Part shown: positions 31,060 to 40,608 of the stretch, piece by piece | Position numbering within the stretch: position 1 is the first letter of the stretch | Layout: each line of letters opens with the position of its first letter | Assembly (NCBI GenBank): GCA_036502625.1 | Contig: DASXYG010000080.1 | Location: 62,001 to 126,000, forward strand | Source of the DNA: DASXYG01 sp036502625 | GTDB taxonomy: Bacteria; Actinomycetota; Actinomycetes; Streptosporangiales; Streptosporangiaceae | Reading direction: 5' to 3' | DNA: 64,000 bases | Notes under the pieces: generated by a model | Seen by the model: the letters and a program-made list of their open reading frames with translations, nothing else | Told to the model about the DNA's origin: nothing | Database searches by the model: none | Program-made: the position numbers and the translations under genes

Positions 31060-31710
31060 TCAGCGGCCCGCCGGGAGGTGGTAGTGGCGGAGGCAGGCGG
31101 CGGCGAGGCGTTCGCCGTCGCCGGTCTCCGCCGCCACGACCAGTTCGAGGTGGCGTTCGGCCTGGATGGTGCCGTCCGTGGGCTGGTGGCGGTTGAGCGT
31201 CACCAGGAGGGGGCCGAGCAGTGACTCCTGGTTGCGCCAGGCCTGGTGGAGCCAGCGCTGGTCGGCGAGCACCATGAGCTCGCCGTGGAACGCGCGGTCG
31301 AGGCCGAGGAACCGGTCGAGCTCGTCGGGGTAGCGCAGGGCGCGCATCTGCTCGGCCAGCTCGCGCAGCCGGTCGAGCACCCGGGGTGGGGGCGGCGCGG
31401 TGAGCCGGCGGGCGGCGTGCGCCTCCAGGAGCCCGAACACCTCGCAGATCTCCTCGGTGTCGCGGTCGTCGAACGCGCGCACCCGGTGCCCGCGGTGCGG
31501 CACCTCCTCCAGCAGCCCGCCCGCGGCCAGGCGTTGCAGGGCCTCCCGTATGGTGCTGCGGCCCACGCCCAGCTCACGCGCCAACCGGACCTCGGTGAGC
31601 TGCTCGCCCACCGGCAGCGTCTCCATGATGATCGCCAGCCGGAGCTGCCCGACCACCTGGTCGACCAGCGTGCGCGCGGCCGGCGGCGCCAGTTCCCAGC
31701 GGGACCCCAT
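31060..31710 (-). CDS. GntR family regulator (FCD subfamily)
   Basis: A 216-residue regulator. The GntR helix-turn-helix spans TLVDQVVGQLRLAIIMETLPVGEQLTEVRLARELGVGRSTIREALQRLAAGGLLEEVPHRGHRV. The all-helical FCD effector domain follows, with the metal-ligand-like D in LDRAFHGELM and H in AERHLELVVAA. ATG 31710 follows GGAGGG. It is divergent from the MFS gene at 31794, so it probably controls import and hydrolysis genes 31794-35085 in response to their substrate. The stop abuts the TetR stop with no gap. Confidence 0.9.
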   Translation of the reverse strand: MGSRWELAPPAARTLVDQVVGQLRLAIIMETLPVGEQLTEVRLARELGVGRSTIREALQRLAAGGLLEEVPHRGHRVRAFDDRDTEEICEVFGLLEAHAARRLTAPPPPRVLDRLRELAEQMRALRYPDELDRFLGLDRAFHGELMVLADQRWLHQAWRNQESLLGPLLVTLNRHQPTDGTIQAERHLELVVAAETGDGERLAAACLRHYHLPAGR

Positions 31711-31763
31711 CGTGCCCTCCTCGTCCGTGGTTCTGGGGTTGACAGTACGCCAGGTCACGGGAG

Positions 31764-31784
31764 ATTGTCAGACACGCAGACAAT
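31764..31784. promoter_or_regulatory. GntR operator candidate ATTGTC-N9-GACAAT
   Basis: Perfect 6-base arms (31764-31769 and 31779-31784) around 9 bases; the left half also contains the compact core GTCAGAC (31767-31773). It sits between the divergent GntR and MFS genes and ends 9 bases before the MFS start. The 10-mer ATTGTCAGAC recurs before another FCD-GntR gene at 44492. Confidence 0.6.
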
Positions 31785-31793
31785 GGAGGTGCC

Positions 31794-33104
31794 ATGGCAT
31801 CCGCATCTTCTTTGCAGGGCAGCCGGACGGCCGTGTTCGCCGGCGGCTTCGGCAATCTCGTCGAGTGGTACGACTGGGGCGTCTTCGGCCTGCTGGCACC
31901 GGTGTTCGCCACGCAGTTCTTCCCGTCGGAGGACCCCACCGCCGCGCTGCTGTCGACGCTGTTGACGTTCGCCCTGGGGTTCCTGGTCCGGCCGCTCGGC
32001 GGCATCGTCCTGTCGCCGATCGCCGACCGGGTGGGCCGCCGGACGATGCTCACGGTGACCGTGCTGCTGATGGGCGGCGGCAGCCTGCTGATCGCCGTCA
32101 CGCCCTCGTACGCCACGATCGGCGTCGCCGCGCCGCTGATCCTCTTCCTGGCGCGTTGCGTGCAGGGGCTGTCCGCCGGCGCGGAGTTCGGCGCCAGCTC
32201 CGCGTTCGTCGTCGAGCACGCCCGGCCGGACCGGCGCGGGTTCATCGGGTCGATGCAGTTGGTCAGCGTCGGGCTCGGCACGCTGCTCGCCAGCGGTGTG
32301 TCGTCGTGGATCACCGGTTCGCTCGGCGCCGCCGCCGCCGGCGACTGGGGCTGGCGGATCGCGTTCGGGCTGGGTGCGCTGCTGTCCCTGGTCGGGCTGG
32401 TGCTGCGGCTGGTCGCGGACGAGACGCCGGCGTTCGAGACGGCGCAGGAGAAGGGGCGCGTGACACGCCGCCCGCTGCGGGAGGCGATCAGGGAGCACCC
32501 GGGTGCGCTGCTGCGCGTCATCGGCATGAGCCTCGGCGGCACGGTCTGCTTCTACCTCTGGACCACTTATCTGCCGACGTACGCGCACCTCGCGGGCGGG
32601 CTACCGCTGTCGACCGCGCTCGCGATCAACACGGCCTGCCTCGGGCTGTTCGTGGTCCTGCTCCCGCTGATCGGGTGGGCGTCGGACGTGTGGTTCGGCC
32701 GGAAGCCGCCGATGGTGGTGCAGGCGATCGGGTTCGTGGTGCTCGCGTTCCCGTTGTTCGCGCTGGCCGGCGGCGGAAGCCTCGCCGGCTACGTCGTCGC
32801 CAACGTCGTCGGCGTCGTCCTGCTCGCCGGTCTCGAGGCGAACCTGGCGGCCGCGTACTGCGAGCAGTTCCCGGTGCACCTGCGGGTCACCGGCATCGGT
32901 GTGCCGTACGCGATCGCGACCGCGCTGTTCGGCGGCACGGCGCCGCTGCTCACCACGGCGCTGGCCGGCCACGGCAAGGCGATCTGGGTGGCGGGCTACA
33001 TCATCGTGCTCCAGCTCGTGTCGGTCGTGACGTTCGTGCGGATGCCGGAGACCAGCGAACGGCACAGGTCCGGCGCCGCGATCGACCAGGAGGTGCCGTC
33101 GTGA
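31794..33104 (+). CDS. MFS transporter, metabolite:H+ symporter (MHS) family
   Basis: A 436-residue, 12-segment transporter. It begins with the MHS signature FGNLVEWYDWGVFGLLAPVFATQFFP and keeps LVRPLGGIVLSPIADRVGRRTML and LARCVQGLSAGAEFGASSAFVVEHA. Relatives move citrate, proline/betaine, ketoglutarate and other organic acids. It is the first gene of an operon with a phosphotriesterase-like hydrolase and an aspartoacylase-like deacylase, which suggests that the imported compound is an N-acyl or ester/lactone type acid. Confidence 0.9.
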   Translation: MASASSLQGSRTAVFAGGFGNLVEWYDWGVFGLLAPVFATQFFPSEDPTAALLSTLLTFALGFLVRPLGGIVLSPIADRVGRRTMLTVTVLLMGGGSLLIAVTPSYATIGVAAPLILFLARCVQGLSAGAEFGASSAFVVEHARPDRRGFIGSMQLVSVGLGTLLASGVSSWITGSLGAAAAGDWGWRIAFGLGALLSLVGLVLRLVADETPAFETAQEKGRVTRRPLREAIREHPGALLRVIGMSLGGTVCFYLWTTYLPTYAHLAGGLPLSTALAINTACLGLFVVLLPLIGWASDVWFGRKPPMVVQAIGFVVLAFPLFALAGGGSLAGYVVANVVGVVLLAGLEANLAAAYCEQFPVHLRVTGIGVPYAIATALFGGTAPLLTTALAGHGKAIWVAGYIIVLQLVSVVTFVRMPETSERHRSGAAIDQEVPS

Positions 33105-34135
33105 GCGGGCCGTTCCGCGTGCGGACGGCCGCCGGCGACCGCGTCCTCGAACCGGACGCCGGCTACACGCTGCCGCACGAGCATCTGGTGTGCGACCTGC
33201 GGGCCCGCTGGTGGGGCGCGGGCGACGCGTGGACGCTCGATCCGCCCGGCTCCGGGGTCGCGATGGAGGCGCTCGACGAGCTGCGGCACCGGCCGCAGGC
33301 CACGATCCGCGAGAACCTGGTGCTCTCCGACTGGTATCTCGCGGCCACCGAGCTGCGGCACGTACGCGACACCGGCGGCGGGGTCGTCGTCGACGTCACC
33401 GTCGAGGGCCTTTTCCCCGAGCCGCGGCTGAGCAGGCGCGCGGCGGAGCTCGCCGGCCTGCACGCCGTGGTGGCGCTGGGCCGGTACCTCCCGGCGTCGC
33501 TGTCGCCCGCCGAACGCGACGAGCCGGTCGAGTCGCTCGTCGACCGCTGGACCGGCCAGGCCGAGAACGGCGTGGACGGGTGCGCGATCGGGGTCATCGG
33601 GGAGCTGGGCGTCGGCCCGGACCTGAGCGACGTGGAGCGGCGCACGCTGGTCGCCGGCGGGCGGGTCGCCGCCGCCACCGGACTGGCCGTCAACGTGCAC
33701 GTCGAGCCCGGCTCGCCGCGCGCCCACGAGGCGCTCGACATCCTCGCCGGAACCGGCGCCGACCTCGGCAGGGTCGCGGTCAGCCATGTGGACGCCGCGC
33801 CGGACACCGCGGCGCTGACCAGGCTGCTCGACCGGGGCTGCTACGCCGAGTTCGACCTGTTCGGGCGGGCGCCGGCGTACCGCTTCGAGGGCCGGTACTC
33901 CGCCGACGACGAGACCCGCGTCGACGTGCTGTGCGAGCTGGCCGACCGCGGCTACGCGGACCGCCTGCTGCTGTCCCAGGACATCTGCATGCGGCACGCC
34001 CTGCTGCACTACGGCGGCTACGGATACGCGCACCTCGCCCGGCACGTCCTGCCCGTCCTCACCGAACGGCTCGGCGCCGCCGCCGTACGGAAGATGACCC
34101 GCGTCAACCCCCTCCGTTTCCTCGCCATCGACTAG
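33101..34135 (+). CDS. phosphotriesterase-family hydrolase (PHP-like)
   Basis: A 344-residue TIM-barrel metallohydrolase. The full binuclear ligand set is visible: H26 and H28 (LPHEHL), bridging E168 (IGELG), H200 (NVHVEPG), H229 (SHVDAAPD) and D294 (LSQDICMRH). A Glu at the bridging place instead of carboxylated Lys is as in E. coli PHP and some lactonases. True substrates of such relatives are lactones or esters and not pesticides. GTG 33101 overlaps the MFS stop (GTGA). The reaction here, probably hydrolysis of a lactone or cyclic amide, is inferred. Confidence 0.88.
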   Translation: MSGPFRVRTAAGDRVLEPDAGYTLPHEHLVCDLRARWWGAGDAWTLDPPGSGVAMEALDELRHRPQATIRENLVLSDWYLAATELRHVRDTGGGVVVDVTVEGLFPEPRLSRRAAELAGLHAVVALGRYLPASLSPAERDEPVESLVDRWTGQAENGVDGCAIGVIGELGVGPDLSDVERRTLVAGGRVAAATGLAVNVHVEPGSPRAHEALDILAGTGADLGRVAVSHVDAAPDTAALTRLLDRGCYAEFDLFGRAPAYRFEGRYSADDETRVDVLCELADRGYADRLLLSQDICMRHALLHYGGYGYAHLARHVLPVLTERLGAAAVRKMTRVNPLRFLAID

Positions 34136-34155
34136 CCACATGCAGGGAGCAGCCC

Positions 34156-35085
34156 GTGCCGGAAACCCGGACGTTCACCATCGACACGCTTCCCGGCGCC
34201 GCGCCGCTCGACGTCCCGTACGCCGAGGTACGCGGCGAGCGCGACGGCCCGCGTCTCACCGTGGTGGCGGGCGTGCACGGCACCGAGTACACGTCCATCG
34301 CCGCCGTACGTGAGTTCGTCCAGGCGCTGGACCCCGCGGCGCTCGCCGGCTCGGTGACGGCCGTGCCGGTCATGAACCCGCCCGCGTTCTGGGCGCGTTC
34401 GCCGTTCGTCGTCCCCGTCGACGGCAAGAACCTGAACCGGAGCTTCCCCGGCGACCCCGGCGGCGGCTACACCGACGTGCTCGCGCACCGGCTGTTCCAG
34501 CGGTTCGCCACCGGCACCGACTACCTGCTCGACCTGCACGCCGGCGACCTGCCCGAGGCGCTCGAGCCGTTCACGATCTACGACGAGTCGCCGGTGGAGG
34601 AGGCGGCCCGCGGCCTCGCCGCCGCGTACGGGCTGGGCCACGTCGTGCGGCAGGCCGCCGCCGGCCGTACGGTCGGCGGCAGCACCAGCGCGGCCGCGGC
34701 CGACGCCGGAATCCCGGCCATCATCGCCGAGGCGGGGCAGAACGGCGTGCTCGACCGCGCGTCGGTGGAGCTGCACCGCGCCGGGCTGGCGAACGTCCTC
34801 GCCCACCTGGGCATGACCGGCGGCACCGTCCCGGCCGCGAGCCCGGAGGAGCACCCGGGCTGGGAATGGCTGCGCACCCCGGTCGACGGCTGGTGGGAGC
34901 CCGCGGTCGCCACGGGCGAGCGCGTCGCCGCCGGCGACCGCCTCGGCGTGGTCAGCGGGCTGCTCGGCGGGGTCGCGCACGAGGTCGTCGCGCCGGTCGC
35001 CGGCGTGCCGCTGTTCCTCACGTCGAGCCCCGCCGTCGTCGAGGACGGGCTCCTCCTGGGCCTGGCGCGGCAGGCCGGCGCCTGA
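34156..35085 (+). CDS. succinylglutamate desuccinylase/aspartoacylase family protein
   Basis: A 309-residue zinc carboxypeptidase-like (M14) deacylase. The Zn ligands are in VVAGVHGTEYTSIAAV (H, E), and the third, His, in LLDLHAGDLPE (~129). DGKNLNRSFPG holds the conserved Asn-Arg pair that binds the substrate carboxylate, and IIAEAGQNG the catalytic Glu. GTG 34156 follows GGGAG by 6 bases. It would remove an acyl group from an N-acyl amino acid or similar compound in the cytoplasm. It ends the MFS-PTE operon and is convergent with the acyl-CoA dehydrogenase. Confidence 0.88.
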   Translation: MPETRTFTIDTLPGAAPLDVPYAEVRGERDGPRLTVVAGVHGTEYTSIAAVREFVQALDPAALAGSVTAVPVMNPPAFWARSPFVVPVDGKNLNRSFPGDPGGGYTDVLAHRLFQRFATGTDYLLDLHAGDLPEALEPFTIYDESPVEEAARGLAAAYGLGHVVRQAAAGRTVGGSTSAAAADAGIPAIIAEAGQNGVLDRASVELHRAGLANVLAHLGMTGGTVPAASPEEHPGWEWLRTPVDGWWEPAVATGERVAAGDRLGVVSGLLGGVAHEVVAPVAGVPLFLTSSPAVVEDGLLLGLARQAGA

Positions 35086-35100
35086 CCGCTGGTCGGGGCG

Positions 35101-36285
35101 TCAGCGCAGGACGGGGCGGTGGCGGGCGGCCAGGATGTCGCGGCTGATCACCATGCGCTGGGTCTCGGTGGTGCCCTCGCCGATGCGGCGGATGCGCAGC
35201 TCGCGGTACCAGCGTTCGAGGGGCAGGTCCTTGGTGACGCCGTAGCCGCCGTGGATCTGGATGCAGCGGTCGACGACGCGGCCGGCCGCCTCGGAGGCGA
35301 GGATCTTCGCGACCGCGGCCTCCGTGCGGAACGGCCGGCCGCGGTCGGCGAGGTCGGCGGCGTGCAGCACGGCCAGGGTGGCGGTGCGCAGGTCCATCTC
35401 GTTGTCCACCAGCATCCACTGGATGCCCTCGTGCTCGGCCAAGGTCTTCTTGAAGACCGAGCGCTGCGGTGCGTACTCGACGGCCATCTCGTGCGCCCGG
35501 TACGCCGGGCCGAGGCAGCCGGCCGAGTAGACGACCCGCTGCCGGGTGAGCAGCTCGTTGGCCACCCCGAAGCCCTTGTTCAGCTCGCCGAGCATGTTCT
35601 CCGCGGGCACCCGCGCGTCGTCGAAGTGCAGCTCGGTGGCGTAGTGCCCGGAGCGCAGCGTGTGGATGACGCGGCGTACGGCGAAGCCCGGCGTGTCGGC
35701 GTCGAGGATGAAGCAGGTGAGCCCGTCGCGGCCGTCCTCCAGCGATCCCGTACGGGCGAAGACGAGCCCGTAGTCGGCGGTGTCGGCGCCGCTGATGAAC
35801 ACCTTCGAGCCGTTGAGCACCCAGGCGTCGCCGTCCCGTACGGCCCGTGTGCGCACGGACCGGCCCGGGTCGCTGCCGCCCGAGGGCTCGGTCAGCGCGA
35901 AGAACCCGGACTTCTCGCCGCGCAGCGTGGGGTAGAGGTACTTCTCCTTCTGCTGGTCCGTGGCGCCGAACAACTGCGCGAGGCCGGCGGCGCTGCCGAA
36001 GACGCCGTAGCACGGGGTGTACAGGCCGGCGCGGTGCTGGGACATCTCGATCGCGAGCAGGCTGGTGGTCACCGTGCCGATGTCCGGTCCGCCGAGCTCG
36101 GCCGGCGCGCCCAGGTTGAACAGGCCCATCTGCTTGGTCTCGGCGGCCAGCCGCTCGTGGTCGGCCTCGGGCAGCTCGCTGGCGTCGGGGTCGAGGTCGT
36201 CCTCGAGCGGCACGATGCGCTCGCGGACGAACCGGCGCACGGTCTCGATCAGGCTCTGCTGCTCATACGACAGGGACAGATCCAT
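35101..36285 (-). CDS. acyl-CoA dehydrogenase
   Basis: A 394-residue FAD enzyme that forms the alpha,beta double bond of an acyl-CoA. Seen are the FAD/substrate segment FFALTEPSGGSDPGRS, WVLNGSKVFISGADTADYG, the CoA-dehydrogenase helix region VAKILASEAAGRVVDRCIQIHGGYGV and the catalytic-Glu end RRIGEGTTETQRMVISRDIL. AAGGAG precedes ATG 36285. It is the last gene of the operon from the Liv importer, and its partners, hydratases, are on the divergent transcript (45752-47460). Confidence 0.92.
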   Translation of the reverse strand: MDLSLSYEQQSLIETVRRFVRERIVPLEDDLDPDASELPEADHERLAAETKQMGLFNLGAPAELGGPDIGTVTTSLLAIEMSQHRAGLYTPCYGVFGSAAGLAQLFGATDQQKEKYLYPTLRGEKSGFFALTEPSGGSDPGRSVRTRAVRDGDAWVLNGSKVFISGADTADYGLVFARTGSLEDGRDGLTCFILDADTPGFAVRRVIHTLRSGHYATELHFDDARVPAENMLGELNKGFGVANELLTRQRVVYSAGCLGPAYRAHEMAVEYAPQRSVFKKTLAEHEGIQWMLVDNEMDLRTATLAVLHAADLADRGRPFRTEAAVAKILASEAAGRVVDRCIQIHGGYGVTKDLPLERWYRELRIRRIGEGTTETQRMVISRDILAARHRPVLR

Positions 36286-36305
36286 GGGGACTCCTTCTCA
36301 GCGGT

Positions 36306-36587
36306 TCAGGCGGGGCGGATGCGGCCGGCCGCGATGCCGACGAGCTCGCTGTACCGGGACAGGTACTGGACGGTGACCTCGTAGCGGAACCGGTGGCCGG
36401 CGCCGAGCTCGGTGAGCCGGTCGGCCAGCTCCGAGCGCAGCCCGAACCGGCTCCGGCCGCCCGCGTAGCCGGTCGCGACGACCTCGTCGGACGCGCCGGC
36501 GATCTCGTACACCCCGGTCTGGCCGGGCAGCCGCGCGACGTTCTCGTCGGTCAGGTCGGTCCACGGCTTGGTCATCCGGACGCTCAT
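36306..36587 (-). CDS. small GIY-YIG-like (DUF7508-type) protein
   Basis: A 93-residue protein. The segment LPGQTGVYEIAGASDEVVATGYAGGRSRFGLRSELADRL resembles the N-terminal half of a GIY-YIG domain (GVYEI, then IGYAG-like GYAGG, with an Arg). The rest, RYEVTVQYLSRYSELVGIAAG, could be the third strand and helix. A catalytic Glu of GIY-YIG nucleases is not obvious, so nuclease activity is doubtful. Start ATG 36587 overlaps the AtuA stop, so it is made together with the catabolic enzymes; it may be a structural partner. The family name is a tentative recollection. Confidence 0.6.
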   Translation of the reverse strand: MSVRMTKPWTDLTDENVARLPGQTGVYEIAGASDEVVATGYAGGRSRFGLRSELADRLTELGAGHRFRYEVTVQYLSRYSELVGIAAGRIRPA

Positions 36588-38368
36588 CGCGCCGCCTCCT
36601 CGGGAAGGATCTCGGCGGGGATGTCGGCGTACCGGCTGCGCACGTACTCGCCGAGCCCCTTGGCCTGCGGGTCCTGCCGCGACGACGCGGCGACGCCCTC
36701 GCCGAGCAGCCCGCGCACCACGAAGTTCACCGCGCGGAGGTTCGGCAGCTCGTAGCGGGAGATCTCCAGCCCGGCGGCCTCCGGCAGCAGCTCGCGCAGG
36801 CGCGCCTCGGTCAGGTACGCGCGCAGCCAGGCGTACCCGTCGTCCGTCCGCGCCCAGAGGCCGACGTTGGCGTTGCCGCCCTTGTCGCCGGACCGGGCGC
36901 CGGCGACCGTGCCGAGCGGCAGGTGCCGCGTCGCGCCGGTGGAGGCCGGCGGCGGGGGAGCGGCCGCGGGCTCCACCGGTGCGCTGGGGGCGGGCCCGGT
37001 CGGCGGGTGCGGCACCTCGACGCGCGCCCCGTCCGGCCGGACGACGGTCTGGGTGACCACGCCGCTGGGCACGATCGCCGGCCAGTACACGCCGTACTCC
37101 GCGGCGCGGCGGTCGGCGCGCTCGGAGAACAGGCCCGGGTAGTTGGACAGGCTCAGGCTGGTGGACGCGTCGAAGAACCGCCGGCCGACCTTGTCCGGAT
37201 CGGGGTCCTTGACGGTGACGGTGAAGCGCGCGGCCGCCTCGGCGTTCAGCGCGGCGTCCACGTGGTCCGTACGGACCAGCGCCGTCTCCACGCGGCCGAA
37301 CTGGTCGCGGCCGCCGAGGCCGTCGAACAGCGCGTCCTCCGCGAACGTCGCCTTGGCCTCAATGTTCAACCCGGTGAGCAGGAACGTCACGGAGTTGCGG
37401 TAGCCGCCGCGGTAGTTGATGGACACCTTGTACGTGCCGGGCGCCGGCTCGCCGCGGGTGCCGGTGACCGCGACCCGGTCCGGGCCCTCCTGCGCCAGCC
37501 GTACGGTGTCGAACCGGGTCACGACGTCGGGGTTGCGGTACGCCGGCGCGTCGATCTCGTACAGGAGCTGCGCCGTGACGGTCTCGGGCGTCACCATGCC
37601 GGCGGTGCCCGGGTGCTTGGTGATCACGCAGCTCCCGTCGGGGTGCATCTCGGCGATCGGGAAGCCGGGGCGTACGGGGTCGGGGATCTCGGTGAAGAAC
37701 GAGAAGTTGCCGCCGGTGGCCTGCGGGCCGCACTCGATGATGTGCCCGGCCGTCACCGCGCCGGCCAGCCGGTCCCAGTCGTCGGGCCTCCAGCCGAACG
37801 CCCACGCGGCCGGGCCGACGACCACCGAGGCGTCGGTGACGCGCGGGCAGATCACGATGTCGGCGTCCGCGTTCAGCGCCTCGACGATGCCCCACGCGCC
37901 GAGGTACGCGTTGGCGGTGACCGGCTCGACGCCCGCGTCGGCCAGCCGCGTGCCGGTGTCGAGGTTGGCCAGGTCGTGCCCGTCGCGTTGCAGCTCGGGG
38001 AGGCGGGGCAGCAGGTCGTCGCCCTCGATGTGCGCGATCCGGGGCGTGCGGCCGACCTCCGACGCCAGCTTCTCCAGTTCGCGCGCCAGCCCGGCGGGGT
38101 TCAGGCCGCCGGCGTTCACCACGATCTTCGTGCCGCGGTCCAGGCACGTGGTCAGGACGTCGCGCATCTGGGTGAGCAGCGACACGGCGTAGCCGCGCGA
38201 GGCGTCGCGCTGCTGGTTCTTCCACAGCACGAGCATGGTCAGCTCGGCCAGGTAGTCGCCGGTCAGCACGTCGATCGGGCCGCCGTCGACCATCTCGCGC
38301 GCCGCGGTGATCCGGTCGCCGTAGAAGCCGGAGCAGTTCGCGATCCGCAGCGGCGTCGTCCTCGTCAT
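36584..38368 (-). CDS. atuA: AtuA family protein (DUF1446), with fused C-terminal AtuA domain
   Basis: A 594-residue protein. The long N-terminal domain has RIANCSGFYGDRITAAREMV, DVLTGDYLAELTMLVL, KIVVNAGGLNP and ADIVICPRVTDASVVVGPAAW, characteristic of AtuA, needed for citronellol/geraniol use in Pseudomonas by an unknown reaction. After a Pro/Ala-rich linker (~475-495) comes the small second domain LPLGTVAGARSGDKGGNANVGLWA, which in many bacteria is encoded separately. ATG 38368 overlaps the SDR stop. No geranyl-CoA carboxylase genes (AtuC/AtuF) are present, so the true citronellol route is unlikely here. Confidence 0.88.
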   Translation of the reverse strand: MTRTTPLRIANCSGFYGDRITAAREMVDGGPIDVLTGDYLAELTMLVLWKNQQRDASRGYAVSLLTQMRDVLTTCLDRGTKIVVNAGGLNPAGLARELEKLASEVGRTPRIAHIEGDDLLPRLPELQRDGHDLANLDTGTRLADAGVEPVTANAYLGAWGIVEALNADADIVICPRVTDASVVVGPAAWAFGWRPDDWDRLAGAVTAGHIIECGPQATGGNFSFFTEIPDPVRPGFPIAEMHPDGSCVITKHPGTAGMVTPETVTAQLLYEIDAPAYRNPDVVTRFDTVRLAQEGPDRVAVTGTRGEPAPGTYKVSINYRGGYRNSVTFLLTGLNIEAKATFAEDALFDGLGGRDQFGRVETALVRTDHVDAALNAEAAARFTVTVKDPDPDKVGRRFFDASTSLSLSNYPGLFSERADRRAAEYGVYWPAIVPSGVVTQTVVRPDGARVEVPHPPTGPAPSAPVEPAAAPPPPASTGATRHLPLGTVAGARSGDKGGNANVGLWARTDDGYAWLRAYLTEARLRELLPEAAGLEISRYELPNLRAVNFVVRGLLGEGVAASSRQDPQAKGLGEYVRSRYADIPAEILPEEAAR

Positions 38369-39167
38369 TCGCCCTTCCCTCCGTGCCGTGTCGTCTGCAC
38401 GCTCGACCGTTGCAAGGGGGCCCGGTGCGCGCCGTCGACGCGCACGGTCTCCCCGTTCAGGTAGCCCGTCGCCGTGGTCGCCACCGACAGCACGACCTCG
38501 GCGATCTCCTCCGGCTCGGCGATGTGCCCGCCGGGCAGCTCCGCCTCGACCTTGGCCCGCTCCCCGGGATCGGAGAACCGGGAGCCCTCCGTCCGTACGG
38601 CGCCCGGCGCCACCCCGTTGACCTGGATGCCGTGCGGCGCCCATTCGACGGCGAGCGTCTGGGTCAGGCTGTTCAGGGCGGCCTTCGCGGCCGCGTAGTG
38701 CGCCCCGCCGACGTGCGGGTGGTAGGCGGCGGTGGAGCTGACGTTGAGGACGCGGCCGTCGCCCTGGCGCCGGAAGTACGGGAAGGCCGCGCGGCAGCAC
38801 AGGAACGCCGTGGTCAGGTTGGTGTCGATCACCGTGCGCCAGCCGTTCGGCGAGATGTCCTCCGCCTTGGCGAAGAACAATCCGGCCGCGTTGTTGACCA
38901 GCAGGTCGATCCGTCCGTACGTGTCGGCGGTCTCCGCCATCAGCGCGTCGGCCTGGCCGGCGTCGCGCAGGTCGGCCTGGATGCCGTGGACCGTTCCACC
39001 CGCCTCGGTGATCTCGTCGAGCACCGGCGCCAGGTTCGCCCGGGTCCGGCTGTTCACCACCACGCGGGCGCCCTGCCGCGCGGCGGACACGGCGATGGCG
39101 CGCCCGATGCCCTGTGCGCTTCCGGTCACGATCACCACGGCGTCGCGCAGGCCGTCTTGGGGGAATG

Positions 39168-39171
<4 letters not shown>
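38365..39171 (-). CDS. SDR family oxidoreductase
   Basis: A 268-residue short-chain dehydrogenase. TGSAQGIGRAIAVSAARQGA is the cofactor loop, NNAAG follows strand 4, and the catalytic Ser (VSSTAAYHP) and Tyr-x3-Lys (HYAAAK) are intact. VNSRT after strand 2 suggests NADP. GTG 39171 follows GGGAG. It lies between the LivF ATPase gene and atuA and may oxidise a 3-hydroxyacyl-CoA or alcohol intermediate in the same pathway. Confidence 0.9.
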
Positions 39172-39873
<702 letters not shown>

Positions 39874-39884
<11 letters not shown>

Positions 39885-40608
39885 CGGGCTCCCTCCCGAG
39901 GAAGCTGCGCACGACGGCCGGGTCGGCCATGACCTCGGCCGCCTCGCCCGTCCGTACGACCAGGCCGTGGTCGAGGACGGTCAGCGTGGAACAGATCCGC
40001 TGGACGAACGCCACGTCGTGCTCGACCAGCACCACGGCCGTTCCGGTGCGCGCGGTGTGGAAGGCGCTCAGCCGTTCGGCGAAGTCCGCGCGCTCGTGCG
40101 GGCTCAGGCCCGCGGCGGGCTCGTCGAGCAGCAGCAGGTCGGGTTCGGCCAGCAGCGCGCGGACGATCTCCGCGACCTTGCGCACCCCGTACGGGACGGT
40201 GGGCGGGTACGCGTCGGCGTAGCCGGCGACGCCCCACTCCGCCAGCAGGTCCCGTGCCCGCTTCCGGCGCGCGGACTCCTTCCGTACGTTCCGGGGTCCG
40301 AGCATCGCGTTCTCCTCCAGCGTCAGCGACGCCGCGAGCTGGAGGTTCTGGAACGTGCGCGCGATGCCGCGGCGGCGCCCGCTGCCGACCGGCGCGGCCG
40401 TGATGGTCGCGCCGCGGTACGCGATGCGCCCCGTGGACGGCGTGTAGTGCCCGGCCACGCAGTTGAGCAGCGACGACTTGCCCGAGCCGTTCGGGCCCAC
40501 CACGCCGTGCGCGGCGCCGCGCGCCAGCCGCAATGACACGCCGTCGAGCGCGGCGACGGCGCCGAACCGTTTCGTGACGTCCTCGACGACCAGCAGCGGA
40601 TCACTCAT
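39874..40608 (-). CDS. livG: branched-chain amino acid-type ABC importer ATPase, LivG-like
   Basis: A 244-residue ATPase: Walker A VGPNGSGKSSLLN, LivG-type GIARTFQNLQLAASLTLEENAMLG, Walker B LLLLDEPAAGLSPHE and switch LVEHDVAFV. The family signature LSxGxQ is replaced by VPYGVRKVAEIVRALL, which is common in LivG homologues of actinobacteria (PYGxQK form). ATG 40608 (AGGAGG upstream) was chosen; a longer reading to 40794 is a shadow of livM. It overlaps livF by 11 bases. Confidence 0.92.
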
